Of a stretch of DNA of 64,000 nucleotides, positions 33,922 through 41,766 are shown one piece after another. The notes below the pieces were generated by a model. That model saw only the letters and a list, made by a program, of their open reading frames with translations. It was not told the origin of the DNA and did not search any database. The DNA is from Marinoscillum luteum (GTDB lineage: Bacteria > Bacteroidota > Bacteroidia > Cytophagales > Cyclobacteriaceae): assembly GCF_044005705.1 (NCBI RefSeq), contig NZ_JBIPKE010000014.1, positions 62,001 through 126,000 on the forward strand, in the 5' to 3' direction. Every line of letters begins with the position of its first letter. The first letter of the stretch is position 1. A program made the position numbers and the translations under genes.

Positions 33922-35070
33922 ATGAAAATAGGAATTGTCTGTTATCCCACCTACGGTGGGAGTGGTGTAGTGGCTACGGAATTGGGAAAGGCCCTGGCCA
34001 AAGAAGGTCACGAAATTCATTTTATCACCTATTCGCAGCCCACCCGGCTCGATTTCTTTAGTGAAAACCTCTATTATCATGAGGTCTCAGTGAAATCCTA
34101 TCCTCTGTTTGACTACCCGCCGTATGAGTTGGCCCTGGCCAGTAAAATGGTGGATGTGGTGGAGCACGAAAAAATTGACATTCTCCATGTTCATTACGCC
34201 ATCCCTCATGCGTCTGCGGCCTATATGGCCAAGCAGATTCTGAAAACCAAGGGTATCGTGATCCCGGTGATCACTACCCTACACGGCACAGACATTACAT
34301 TGGTGGGCAAAGATGCCACCTACGAACCCGTGGTTACTTTTTCCATCAACCAGTCGGATGGCGTCACGGCTGTTTCTGAAGACCTGCGAAAAGATACTCT
34401 GGAGCACTTTGACATCACACGTGAGATAGCGGTCATCCCCAACTTCATAGACCTGGAGCGCTTCAAAAAGCAAAAAAAGGATCATTTCAAAAAGGCCATT
34501 TGCCCACTGGATGAAAAACTCATTGTTCATACCTCCAATTTCCGAAAGGTAAAAAGGGTACAGGACGTCATTGATGTTTTCAACAGGGTGCGCAAAGTCA
34601 TCCCTTCCAAGCTGCTCATGGTTGGTGACGGTCCTGAGCGCCACACCATGGAAGAGCTCTGCAGAAGCATGTGCAACATAGACGATGTGCGCTTTCTGGG
34701 GAAACTGGAGGCCGTAGAAGAGGTGCTCTCCGTATCTGACCTCTTTCTTATGACTTCTGAAAAGGAGAGTTTCGGACTGGCTGCGCTGGAGGCTATGGCC
34801 TGTCAGGTTCCGGTCATTTCTACCAACGCCGGTGGGCTTCCCGAGCTCAACCTGCACGGTACTTCCGGTTTTGTCTGTGAGGTAGGAGATACCAAAACCA
34901 TGGCCGAGCATGCCATACACATCCTGGATGATGCTAACCTCGGAAAATTTAAAGAAGGTGCGCTAAACCGAGCCAAGGATTTTGACGTAACTAATATTTT
35001 ACCGCTATATGAGCGGTTTTATGTACAGACTATGGAAAACACTAAAAACAGTGTCTCAACACTCTTGTGA
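33922..35070 (+). CDS. bshA: N-acetyl-alpha-D-glucosaminyl L-malate synthase BshA (bacillithiol synthesis)
   Basis: 382 residues, a GT4 (GT-B fold) glycosyltransferase. The start MKIGIVCYPTYGGSGVVATEL is the BshA signature, followed by ILHVHYAIPHASAA and TLHGTDITLVG in the malate/acceptor region. The C-terminal UDP-binding half shows SNFRKVKRVQDVI, LLMVGDGPERH and the EKESFGLAALEAMACQVPVI motif (given in part). BshA joins GlcNAc from UDP-GlcNAc to L-malate, the first step to bacillithiol, the cell's low-molecular-weight thiol. bshB and bshC are not in the window. Confidence 0.93.
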   Translation: MKIGIVCYPTYGGSGVVATELGKALAKEGHEIHFITYSQPTRLDFFSENLYYHEVSVKSYPLFDYPPYELALASKMVDVVEHEKIDILHVHYAIPHASAAYMAKQILKTKGIVIPVITTLHGTDITLVGKDATYEPVVTFSINQSDGVTAVSEDLRKDTLEHFDITREIAVIPNFIDLERFKKQKKDHFKKAICPLDEKLIVHTSNFRKVKRVQDVIDVFNRVRKVIPSKLLMVGDGPERHTMEELCRSMCNIDDVRFLGKLEAVEEVLSVSDLFLMTSEKESFGLAALEAMACQVPVISTNAGGLPELNLHGTSGFVCEVGDTKTMAEHAIHILDDANLGKFKEGALNRAKDFDVTNILPLYERFYVQTMENTKNSVSTLL

Positions 35071-35097
35071 AATACTTTTCATTTATCATTTTAGAAT

Positions 35098-35105
35098 TAA
35101 CTTTG
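35098..35105 (+). promoter_or_regulatory. Candidate -7 element (TAACTTTG) for the hydroxylase gene
   Basis: Exact TAnnTTTG 21 bases before the ATG at 35127, in the 56-base gap after bshA. A leader of about 17 bases would result. Confidence 0.45.
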
Positions 35106-35126
35106 CAGCAAATCGGCTGATAAGGT

Positions 35127-35741
35127 ATGGAACTTAAGAACAAACCTCATACAAAAGGGACCAAAGCGCTATTCAAAAATCCAGTTTTGGAAAGACTCAC
35201 CAGAACGCACATTGCCATTCCATTGATTTTGTTTAGCACTATTTCTACTATTTTGATCGTCTACGGGATCAACCAGGGATACATCAATGCTGTGAATGCA
35301 CCATTATTATTCGTGGCTGGACTGCTGGCGTTCACATTGATAGAATACATCATGCACAGGTTTTTATTTCACCTGCAGCCCAAAACGGACAAACAGGAGA
35401 AATTTGCCTATACCGTACATGGCGTTCACCATGACTACCCAAAAGATAAAGACAGGCTGGCCATGCCACCGCCATTGAGCATCGTGATCAGTGCACTTTT
35501 CTTTGGACTGTACTGGTTGATCATGGGCAACCTGGTATACGGGTTTCTTCCCGGATTTCTGATGGGATACGCCTCATACCTTTGGGTGCACTACATGGTA
35601 CACGCCTTCAAACCACCAAAGAATTTTTTCAAGGTGCTTTGGGTACATCATGGCATTCACCATTACAAAGACCAACACAATGCCTTTGGGGTATCTTCTC
35701 CCCTCTGGGATGTGGTATTTGGCACAATGCCTAAAAAATAA
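35127..35741 (+). CDS. Membrane di-iron fatty acid hydroxylase / sterol desaturase family protein
   Basis: 204 residues with four hydrophobic helices. Histidine clusters expected for the membrane di-iron fold are all visible: HRFLFH, HGVHHDYPKDK, HYMVH and HHGIHHYKDQHNAFGVSSP. The spacing matches fatty acid 2-hydroxylase (FA2H/Scs7-like) more than sterol desaturases. The enzyme would hydroxylate acyl chains in the inner membrane; in Bacteroidota, 2-hydroxy fatty acids occur in sphingolipids and ornithine lipids. The exact substrate is inference. Confidence 0.88.
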   Translation: MELKNKPHTKGTKALFKNPVLERLTRTHIAIPLILFSTISTILIVYGINQGYINAVNAPLLFVAGLLAFTLIEYIMHRFLFHLQPKTDKQEKFAYTVHGVHHDYPKDKDRLAMPPPLSIVISALFFGLYWLIMGNLVYGFLPGFLMGYASYLWVHYMVHAFKPPKNFFKVLWVHHGIHHYKDQHNAFGVSSPLWDVVFGTMPKK

Positions 35742-35744
35742 GCC

Positions 35745-35894
35745 TTAAGAATTTTTGTTTTTGTTGTCCTTCATTCGCTTCGCCCTGCGTTTCTCCGGTG
35801 AAGCGGGTTCAAGGAAAATTTTGTAGAGACCGTCACGCAGCACTGTCATAATATCTACAAAAAGGCTGGCGAATATGGGTTTTCTTCCTGGCAT
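35745..35894 (-). CDS. Possible 49-residue small protein
   Basis: A short minus-strand ORF, ATG at 35894 to TAA at 35747-35745, in the otherwise gene-free 301-base gap. It reads MPGRKPIFASLFVDIMTVLR, then an aromatic/hydrophobic stretch (DGLYKIFLEPAS) and a very basic tail (PEKRRAKRMKDNKNKNS). The amphipathic-plus-basic pattern suggests a membrane- or nucleic-acid-associated small protein, but no family is recognised. A perfect palindrome lies 16 bases upstream of the ATG. Existence as a gene is uncertain. Confidence 0.4.
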   Translation of the reverse strand: MPGRKPIFASLFVDIMTVLRDGLYKIFLEPASPEKRRAKRMKDNKNKNS

Positions 35895-35909
35895 ATCGAA
35901 CGGGTCTAT

Positions 35910-35925
35910 CTCTTAAATTTAAGAG
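35910..35925. promoter_or_regulatory. 16-base palindrome CTCTTAAATTTAAGAG
   Basis: A perfect palindrome 16 bases before the small minus-strand ORF and 118 bases before the VWA gene. It could be an operator. On the plus strand it is followed by GATTTTTCTATTT, so a weak AT-rich terminator for the upstream hydroxylase gene is an alternative. The rest of 35926-36042 holds nothing recognisable. Confidence 0.35.
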
Positions 35926-36042
35926 GATTTTTCTATTTCCGCTAATCATTTGGACCATCCTTAGAAAAATCTGAGGTATTCTTAAAAAAGTGGAAATCAT
36001 TCTTGGTTTTTTTTAGTTTACTAAGACCAAAACCACATCCGT

Positions 36043-37140
36043 ATGATTGGCCAACGATTTACCGAATACATCCCTGAGAAAAACCCCGAGCAAAGCACCT
36101 TTGACAACCTGCTCAATGTCTTTCTTCAGCTCATGGTGATCACCGCGGGAGACGTGGCTGAGGCCCTGAGCTGGCTTACCAACCTGGACAGACAGTACAA
36201 TATCAGCAATGCAGAATACGGGATTGGGGACTTCATTGAAGACCTGAAAGCCAAGGGATACATTACTGATGACAATCAAAAAGGGGAATTCAAGCTCACC
36301 GCAAAGAGTGAGCAAACCATCCGGAAAAGTGCGTTGGAAGAAATTTTCGGAAAGCTCAGAAAATCTGGGAAAGGCGACCACCATACCAGGCATTCCGGAC
36401 GTGGCGACGAGATCAGTTCAGACTTCAGAGAATTTCAGTTTGGCGACAGCCCGGAGCAAATTGAGCTCACGGAAAGTCTCAAAAACGCGCAGATCAACCA
36501 TGGGTTTGGTGACTTCATGCTCACAGAAGGCGACCTGGAAGTGCGGGAGCGCGAATTCAAAACTCAAACCTCCACTGTGTTGATGATAGACATCAGCCAT
36601 TCCATGATCTTATATGGAGAGGACCGCATTACACCTGCGAAGAAAGTGGCTATGGCTCTTGCGGAAATGATCACCAAAAAGTACCCCAAGGACACACTGG
36701 ACATTATTGTGTTTGGCAATGACGCCTGGCAGATCGAAATCAAAGACCTTCCCTACCTGAATGTAGGCCCCTATCACACCAATACAGTGGCCGGACTGGA
36801 ACTAGCCATGGACCTCCTGAGAAGGAGAAAAAATAAGAACAAACAGATCTTTATGATCACTGATGGCAAGCCCACGTGCCTGAAGGAAGGAATCAAATAC
36901 TACAAAAACAGCTTCGGACTGGATCCAAAAATCCTGAACAAAACCCTTAATCTGGCGGCCCAATGTCGCCGGATCAATATTCCCATTACCACTTTTATGA
37001 TTGCTTCTGATCCCTACCTCCAGCAATTTGTCCGGGAGTTTACGGAAGTAAACAGTGGCAATGCCTATTACAGCAGCCTTCAGGGATTGGGCCATCTGAT
37101 TTTTGAAGACTACAAAAAAAACCGAAGGAAAAACCTTTAA
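36043..37140 (+). CDS. VWA (von Willebrand A) domain protein, partner of a MoxR/ChlI-like AAA+ ATPase
   Basis: 365 residues without signal peptide, so cytoplasmic. A helical N-terminal region (about 1-175) is followed by a VWA domain with a MIDAS motif DISHSM (Asp183, Ser185, Ser187), a later conserved Thr region (YHTNTVAGLELA) and MITDGKPTC. VWA domains of this kind bind a divalent metal and dock protein partners. The next gene, 10 bases on, encodes an AAA+ ATPase related to magnesium-chelatase ChlI/MoxR. The pair resembles BchI/BchD and MoxR/VWA systems that remodel or insert metal into proteins. No chlorophyll or cobalamin genes are near, so a protein-remodelling role is more likely (inference). 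Confidence 0.85.
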   Translation: MIGQRFTEYIPEKNPEQSTFDNLLNVFLQLMVITAGDVAEALSWLTNLDRQYNISNAEYGIGDFIEDLKAKGYITDDNQKGEFKLTAKSEQTIRKSALEEIFGKLRKSGKGDHHTRHSGRGDEISSDFREFQFGDSPEQIELTESLKNAQINHGFGDFMLTEGDLEVREREFKTQTSTVLMIDISHSMILYGEDRITPAKKVAMALAEMITKKYPKDTLDIIVFGNDAWQIEIKDLPYLNVGPYHTNTVAGLELAMDLLRRRKNKNKQIFMITDGKPTCLKEGIKYYKNSFGLDPKILNKTLNLAAQCRRINIPITTFMIASDPYLQQFVREFTEVNSGNAYYSSLQGLGHLIFEDYKKNRRKNL

Positions 37141-37150
37141 CAAACCGTTG

Positions 37151-38668
37151 ATGAACTACACAGAGATACCAGCCAATAAACTCCTAAGCATAAAGACATT
37201 GGGAGCGCTGAAAAATACGGGGTACGAGCCACTCACCATTAAGGAGGAACTCAGAAAAAACCTCATAGCCAACTTTCAGAAAAAGCACAACGTGTTTGAA
37301 GGAATCTGGGGGTATGAAGACACAGTCATCCCTGACATAGAGCGGGCCATTCTTGCCAAGCATAACATCAACTTTCTGGGCCTCAGAGGGCAGGCCAAGA
37401 CTCGCATCGCCAGAATGATGACCCTCCTCCTCGACGAATACATCCCTTGTGTAGCCGGCTCTGACCTCAATGATGACCCCATGAGGCCCATCTCTAAATT
37501 TGCCAAGGATGCAGTGGCTGAGTACGGTGATGATACGCCCATCCATTGGATGCACAGAAGTGACCGATATACCGAAAAGCTGGCCACACCCGATGTGACC
37601 ATCGCTGACTTGATTGGCGATGTAGACCCCATCAAAGCCGCGAGTCTGAAACTGCCCTATTCGGATGAGCGAGTGATTCACTACGGACTCATCCCCCGAT
37701 CACATCGAAGCATTTTTGTCATCAACGAGTTGCCCGATCTGCAGGCCAGGATACAGGTAGCCCTCTTCAACATCCTGCAGGAAGGCGACATTCAGATCAG
37801 GGGATTCAAACTCCGTCTACCCCTCGATGTGCAGTTTGTTTTCACGGCCAACCCCGAAGACTATACCAACAGGGGAAGTATTGTCACTCCGCTGAAAGAC
37901 CGCATCGACAGCCAGATCATCACCCACTATCCGAAATCCCTCGAGATCGGGAAGAAAATCACCCAGCAGGAGGCCAGCATTGAAAAAAGCCAGTCGGAAC
38001 AGATCGGGGTTTTCGATCTCATGAAAGACCTGATCGAGCAGGTGGCTTTTGAAGCCAGGGAAAGTGAGTACGTAGATGCCAAAAGCGGTGTTTCAGCCAG
38101 GCTGACCATCTCGGCTTACGAAAATCTGATCAGCGCCGCGGAGCGAAGACTTCTGGTCAATAATGAAAAGAAAACATTTGTTCGGGTTTCCGACCTCATC
38201 GGGGTGATTCCGGCCATTACCGGCAAAGTGGAACTGGTCTATGAAGGCGAACAGGAGGGCCCGGGAATCGTGGCGCAAAACCTTGTCGGAAAAGCCATTC
38301 GTAAGCAGTTTATCAACTATTTCCCTGATCCTGAAAGCAACAGAAAACAGAAAGAAGGGAAAAATCCGTATCAAAAAATTACTGACTGGTTTGGTGACGG
38401 CAACATGGTAGACGTGCTGCACGACTACTCCGCCACGGCCTATGAGCAAGAACTCATGCAAATCCCCGGTTTGGAGCAGCTGGTGAGTGATCAGCACGGT
38501 AAACAACCCAAAGAGTTTAAGCTCTTCCTGATGGAATTTGCCCTGCATGGACTGGCCGAGTACAGCCTGCTCAGCAAGCACAAACTAGAGCGCGGCATGC
38601 AGTTTAAGGACCTCCTGAGTAGTATGTTTTCTATGCCCGAAGGAGAAGATGAAGAGGAAGATTATTAG
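37151..38668 (+). CDS. AAA+ ATPase, magnesium-chelatase ChlI/MoxR-like
   Basis: The ORF opens inside the previous gene, but ATG 37151 gives MNYTEIPANKLLSIKTLG, 10 bases after the VWA stop, so 505 residues. Walker A is GLRGQAKTR (77-85). Walker B is degenerate, FVINELPDL, with Asn-Glu (192-193) where Asp-Glu is usual. Sensor 1 is FTANPEDY and an arginine-rich PLKDRIDSQI follows, as in ChlI and MoxR proteins. The C-terminal 200 residues form helical lid domains and end in a very acidic tail (MPEGEDEEEDY). It should form a ring ATPase working on or through the VWA partner. Target unknown. Confidence 0.87.
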   Translation: MNYTEIPANKLLSIKTLGALKNTGYEPLTIKEELRKNLIANFQKKHNVFEGIWGYEDTVIPDIERAILAKHNINFLGLRGQAKTRIARMMTLLLDEYIPCVAGSDLNDDPMRPISKFAKDAVAEYGDDTPIHWMHRSDRYTEKLATPDVTIADLIGDVDPIKAASLKLPYSDERVIHYGLIPRSHRSIFVINELPDLQARIQVALFNILQEGDIQIRGFKLRLPLDVQFVFTANPEDYTNRGSIVTPLKDRIDSQIITHYPKSLEIGKKITQQEASIEKSQSEQIGVFDLMKDLIEQVAFEARESEYVDAKSGVSARLTISAYENLISAAERRLLVNNEKKTFVRVSDLIGVIPAITGKVELVYEGEQEGPGIVAQNLVGKAIRKQFINYFPDPESNRKQKEGKNPYQKITDWFGDGNMVDVLHDYSATAYEQELMQIPGLEQLVSDQHGKQPKEFKLFLMEFALHGLAEYSLLSKHKLERGMQFKDLLSSMFSMPEGEDEEEDY

Positions 38669-38677
38669 ATTTCGGTT

Positions 38678-39322
38678 ATGGAATTGCATGAGATCAAACG
38701 ACTGATCTATGGCGGTGAAAGTGATCTGGTAGAGTTCAAACGTAAGATTGCCCACCCTGAAAAGGTCATCCGGGAGGTAGTGGCTTTCGCCAATACCAAG
38801 GGAGGACATTTGTTTGTAGGGGTGGACGATGACCGGTCCATCGTGGGGTGTAAATATGCAGAGGAGGAAGATTTTCTCCTCCAAAAAGCCATCAGAGAAC
38901 TCTGCCGTCCGTCCATAGCTTTTGAAGTGCACACATTTCAGCTCACCGAGAAGCGTGGGCTACTGCATTACCACATTTTACCAGGCAAAAAGAAACCGTA
39001 CTACGCTTTTGAAAAGAAGCAACATCGCTACGGGAAGGCCTTCGTACGCGTGGGTGACCGTTCCATACAGGCCAGCCCCGAGATCAGAAAGATTCTGAAA
39101 TTCAACAATCAGCCACAAGACACCCATTTCGCCTATGGGCTGAACGAAAAGCTCCTTTTCAACTACCTCAATGAAAACGAAAAAGTCACCGTCAATCAAT
39201 TTAGAGAACTCACCGGTCTGGACTACCCATCTGCCTCCCATACCATGGTGCAAATGGTGATCGCCAATGTACTCAAAATCATCCCCCGTGAGCAGGAAGA
39301 CTGGTACATGGCGGTAGAATAA
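38678..39322 (+). CDS. AlbA_2 (Schlafen-like) domain protein, third gene of the VWA/AAA+ operon
   Basis: 214 residues, starting 9 bases after the AAA+ gene. Residues about 5-130 form an AlbA_2 domain: GGESDLVEFKRKIAHPEKVI, VVAFANTKGGHLFVGVDDDR and YGKAFVRVGDRSIQAS. This domain is a nucleic-acid-binding or divergent nuclease fold related to Schlafen proteins. The C-terminal 70 residues read like a winged helix (LNENEKVTVNQFRELTGLDY). Many AlbA_2 proteins are putative transcription regulators. The tight spacing suggests it works with the VWA/ATPase pair. Confidence 0.82.
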   Translation: MELHEIKRLIYGGESDLVEFKRKIAHPEKVIREVVAFANTKGGHLFVGVDDDRSIVGCKYAEEEDFLLQKAIRELCRPSIAFEVHTFQLTEKRGLLHYHILPGKKKPYYAFEKKQHRYGKAFVRVGDRSIQASPEIRKILKFNNQPQDTHFAYGLNEKLLFNYLNENEKVTVNQFRELTGLDYPSASHTMVQMVIANVLKIIPREQEDWYMAVE

Positions 39323-39417
39323 TTTTTTGCAGATTTTTAGCTGTTTCTTAAAGTTATTATCTCCAAATTTTTAATATTACAAGACGCCCCCTTTTTCACT
39401 GCAAGCAACTTCTTACT

Positions 39418-40755
39418 ATGGCTAAAACCACCATCAAAGACAAGAAAATATTCGTTCTGGATACTTCTGTGATCCTTTATGCTCATGATTCTATTCTCAA
39501 TTTTGCAGAGCATGACGTGGGCATTCCTATCACGGTTTTAGAAGAACTGGATACCTTCAAGAAGGGGAATGACACTAAGAATTTTGAGGCCCGGGAGTTT
39601 ACCAGACTACTGGATAAGCTCGCCGAGGGTAAAATGCTTCAAAACTGGAATCCACTCAATGGGAAGTCCAAGGGACAGTTTAAAGTACTCATGGAGATGA
39701 ACAGTGAGGTGGACGCCCATAAGGTATTTGGCGAACGCAAAAATGATCACAGCATCCTCAATGCCGCCCTGACCCTGAAGCAAAACGAAAAGAAGCGACA
39801 GGTGATTCTGATCAGCAAAGACATCAACCTGAGGCTCAAGGCCAAATCGCTGGACCTGCCCGCGGAAGACTATGAAACCGGAAAGATCAAAAATGTAAGC
39901 ACCCTCCATACGGGAAAATATGAAGTAGATGTGTCCTCGGACAGCATTGATCATCTTTTCAGGATGGGGTCTATAGATCGTAAAGAAGTACTGGGCAGGA
40001 AAAAAGGCATAGCCAACAGTTATTATATTCTGAAAAGTGAGAAAAACTCTGTGCTCTCTCACTACAATGCCGTAGAAAAGACCATCGATAAGGTGGATAA
40101 AATGCCTATCTACGGAGTGAAGCCACGCAATGCAGAACAGACCTTTGCGATACATGCCATGCTGAATCCGGACATCAAACTGGTGAGCATCAATGGAGTG
40201 GCCGGAACCGGAAAAACCCTCCTGGCACTGGCGTCTGCGCTCGAGCAGCGGCGAAATTTTAAGCAGATCTACCTTGCCCGCCCCATCGTGCCACTGAGCA
40301 ATAAAGACATTGGATACTTGCCCGGCGACATCAAATCCAAACTCAACCCTTACATGGAGCCGCTTTGGGACAACCTGAAGTTTATCCAGAACCAGTTTAA
40401 GGAAAGTGATAAGGAATTTAGAAACATCACCGAGATGGTCAATCAGGAGAAACTTATGATTACCCCCCTGGCATATATCAGAGGTAGGAGTTTGTCCAAT
40501 ATTTTCTTCATCGTGGACGAGGCTCAGAACCTTACCCCACATGAGATCAAGACCATCATCACCAGAGCCGGCGAAAACACTAAGATCATCTTCACCGGGG
40601 ATATTTATCAGATTGATACGCCCTACCTGGATTCTCAAAGTAACGGACTTTCATATCTGATTGATCGCATACAGGGGCACCCGATGTACGCCCACATCAC
40701 GCTGGAAAAAGGCGAACGCTCAGAGCTGGCCAACATTGCCAACGAACTCTTATAG
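39418..40755 (+). CDS. PIN domain–PhoH family ATPase
   Basis: 445 residues. The N-terminal PIN domain (about 8-150) shows IFVLDTSVILYAHDS, a conserved Glu in TVLEELDTF and DHSILNAAL, the acidic residues of a metal-dependent RNase. The C-terminal PhoH domain has Walker A NGVAGTGKT (259-267), LARPIVPLSNKDIGYLPGD and Walker B FFIVDEAQNLTPHEIK. PIN-PhoH (PhoH2-type) proteins couple RNA unwinding and cleavage. The protein is cytoplasmic. It is followed three bases later by a MOSC gene. Confidence 0.92.
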   Translation: MAKTTIKDKKIFVLDTSVILYAHDSILNFAEHDVGIPITVLEELDTFKKGNDTKNFEAREFTRLLDKLAEGKMLQNWNPLNGKSKGQFKVLMEMNSEVDAHKVFGERKNDHSILNAALTLKQNEKKRQVILISKDINLRLKAKSLDLPAEDYETGKIKNVSTLHTGKYEVDVSSDSIDHLFRMGSIDRKEVLGRKKGIANSYYILKSEKNSVLSHYNAVEKTIDKVDKMPIYGVKPRNAEQTFAIHAMLNPDIKLVSINGVAGTGKTLLALASALEQRRNFKQIYLARPIVPLSNKDIGYLPGDIKSKLNPYMEPLWDNLKFIQNQFKESDKEFRNITEMVNQEKLMITPLAYIRGRSLSNIFFIVDEAQNLTPHEIKTIITRAGENTKIIFTGDIYQIDTPYLDSQSNGLSYLIDRIQGHPMYAHITLEKGERSELANIANELL

Positions 40756-40758
40756 GAC

Positions 40759-41385
40759 ATGCAGGTGGTCTCAATCAATCTGGGAGAAAGGCAAACCGTC
40801 CGGTGGAAACGGAAAGAAGTGGAAACCGGAATCTTCAAGTATCCGGTAAATCATCACATCACGCTGGGATATGAAGATGTGGAAAACGACCATGTGGTGG
40901 ACCGCAAGTATCATGGCGGCATAGATAAGGCATGTTATTTGTTCTCTGCCGATGTGTACCCTTTCTGGAAGTCAAGGTACCCCCAGTTATCCTGGGATTG
41001 GGGCATGTTCGGGGAGAATATTACTGTGATGGGTCTGGATGAATCCAAAATTCACATCGGATCAATCTACAGCATTGGCACAGCGATGGTGGAGGTTTCA
41101 GAGCCCCGGCAGCCCTGTTTCAAACTCGGGATTCGTTTCGGAACACAAAAAGTCCTCAAGGAATTTATTGATGCCGGCCACTCCGGTGTATACCTACGGG
41201 TGATCACACCTGGAAAAGTGAAAGTAGGGGATCAGATGTCCCTGATCGAAGAAGGCAGTGATATTTCTATCCTCGATATTTTTCAATTGTTTTATCACCA
41301 GCACAAAAACCCTGAGCTTGTGCACAAAGCCCTGGAGCTGAAAAAACTGGCAGCTGGTGCCCGGAGAAATTTACAAAAACTCTGA
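40759..41385 (+). CDS. MOSC domain protein (YiiM-like)
   Basis: 208 residues. The MOSC (molybdenum cofactor sulfurase C-terminal) fold shows VDRKYHGGIDKACYLFS, WDWGMFGENITVMGL and the conserved cysteine in SEPRQPCFKLG. The C-terminus has an extra helical part (FQLFYHQHKNPELVHKALEL) as in YiiM, which reduces N-hydroxylated purine bases with help of Moco. Whether this protein has such an activity is inference. It is three bases after the PhoH gene and ends at a strong terminator. Confidence 0.87.
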   Translation: MQVVSINLGERQTVRWKRKEVETGIFKYPVNHHITLGYEDVENDHVVDRKYHGGIDKACYLFSADVYPFWKSRYPQLSWDWGMFGENITVMGLDESKIHIGSIYSIGTAMVEVSEPRQPCFKLGIRFGTQKVLKEFIDAGHSGVYLRVITPGKVKVGDQMSLIEEGSDISILDIFQLFYHQHKNPELVHKALELKKLAAGARRNLQKL

Positions 41386-41394
41386 CATAAAAAA

Positions 41395-41425
41395 GCCCTC
41401 CCGATAGTCATCGGGAGGGCTTTTT
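41395..41425. terminator. Bidirectional terminator between MOSC gene and 63-residue gene
   Basis: GCCCTCCCGAT and ATCGGGAGGGC pair in an 11-base stem with a four-base loop. An A-run lies on the left and TTTTT on the right, so it works in both directions: for the MOSC gene (stop 10 bases upstream) and for the convergent gene ending at 41431. Confidence 0.92.
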
Positions 41426-41430
41426 GGGGC

Positions 41431-41622
41431 TTAACTGAGTGCCTTCGTGAAGCACTTATTCAAAATAGATTCATAAATCTGACCAAACTGATCATAACAC
41501 CAGTCCCTTAAAGTGATTATCTCTTCCGGGACCAGTGACCTGATCGCTTTCTTCAGCTCTTTTTCAAAGAGCCACCGGTCAAAACTTACTTTTGCAAGGA
41601 TGGTTTTGAAATACTCTAACAT
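41431..41622 (-). CDS. Small conserved-looking cytoplasmic protein (63 residues)
   Basis: 63 residues, MLEYFKTILAKVSFDRWLFE at the start and a helical, charged body (ELKKAIRSLVPEEIITLRDW, CYDQFGQIYES). It has no signal or membrane segment. It is a free-standing gene with its own terminator and 144 bases of upstream space, which supports it being real. I believe similar ~60-residue proteins are found across Cytophagales, but the function is unknown to me. Confidence 0.7.
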   Translation of the reverse strand: MLEYFKTILAKVSFDRWLFEKELKKAIRSLVPEEIITLRDWCYDQFGQIYESILNKCFTKALS

Positions 41623-41711
41623 AAATGTGAAATTTTGTTAAAGGGTTAACTAACACTACAAAATTGACGTTTTCCTTCTGAAAACGCATTACTTAAAAGT
41701 TAAACAATTAA

Positions 41712-41719
41712 TAGCTTTG
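41712..41719 (+). promoter_or_regulatory. Candidate -7 element (TAGCTTTG) for the batD gene
   Basis: Exact TAnnTTTG 47 bases before the BatD start at 41767. It is in the AT-rich 144-base divergent gap. No convincing TTG -33 element. Confidence 0.4.
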
Positions 41720-41766
41720 ATGCAAGATCAAAAAGCATTCACTGCAAACGATTTCAAGTAACACAT

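Noticed and set aside
36043..38668. Magnesium or cobalt chelatase for chlorophyll or cobalamin
   Set aside because: The ChlI-like ATPase and VWA protein lack the large ChlH/CobN subunit and no pigment or cobalamin genes are nearby.
39607..40638. A 343-codon minus-strand ORF opposite PIN-PhoH
   Set aside because: Complete overlap with a gene that has Walker A and B motifs; no independent support.
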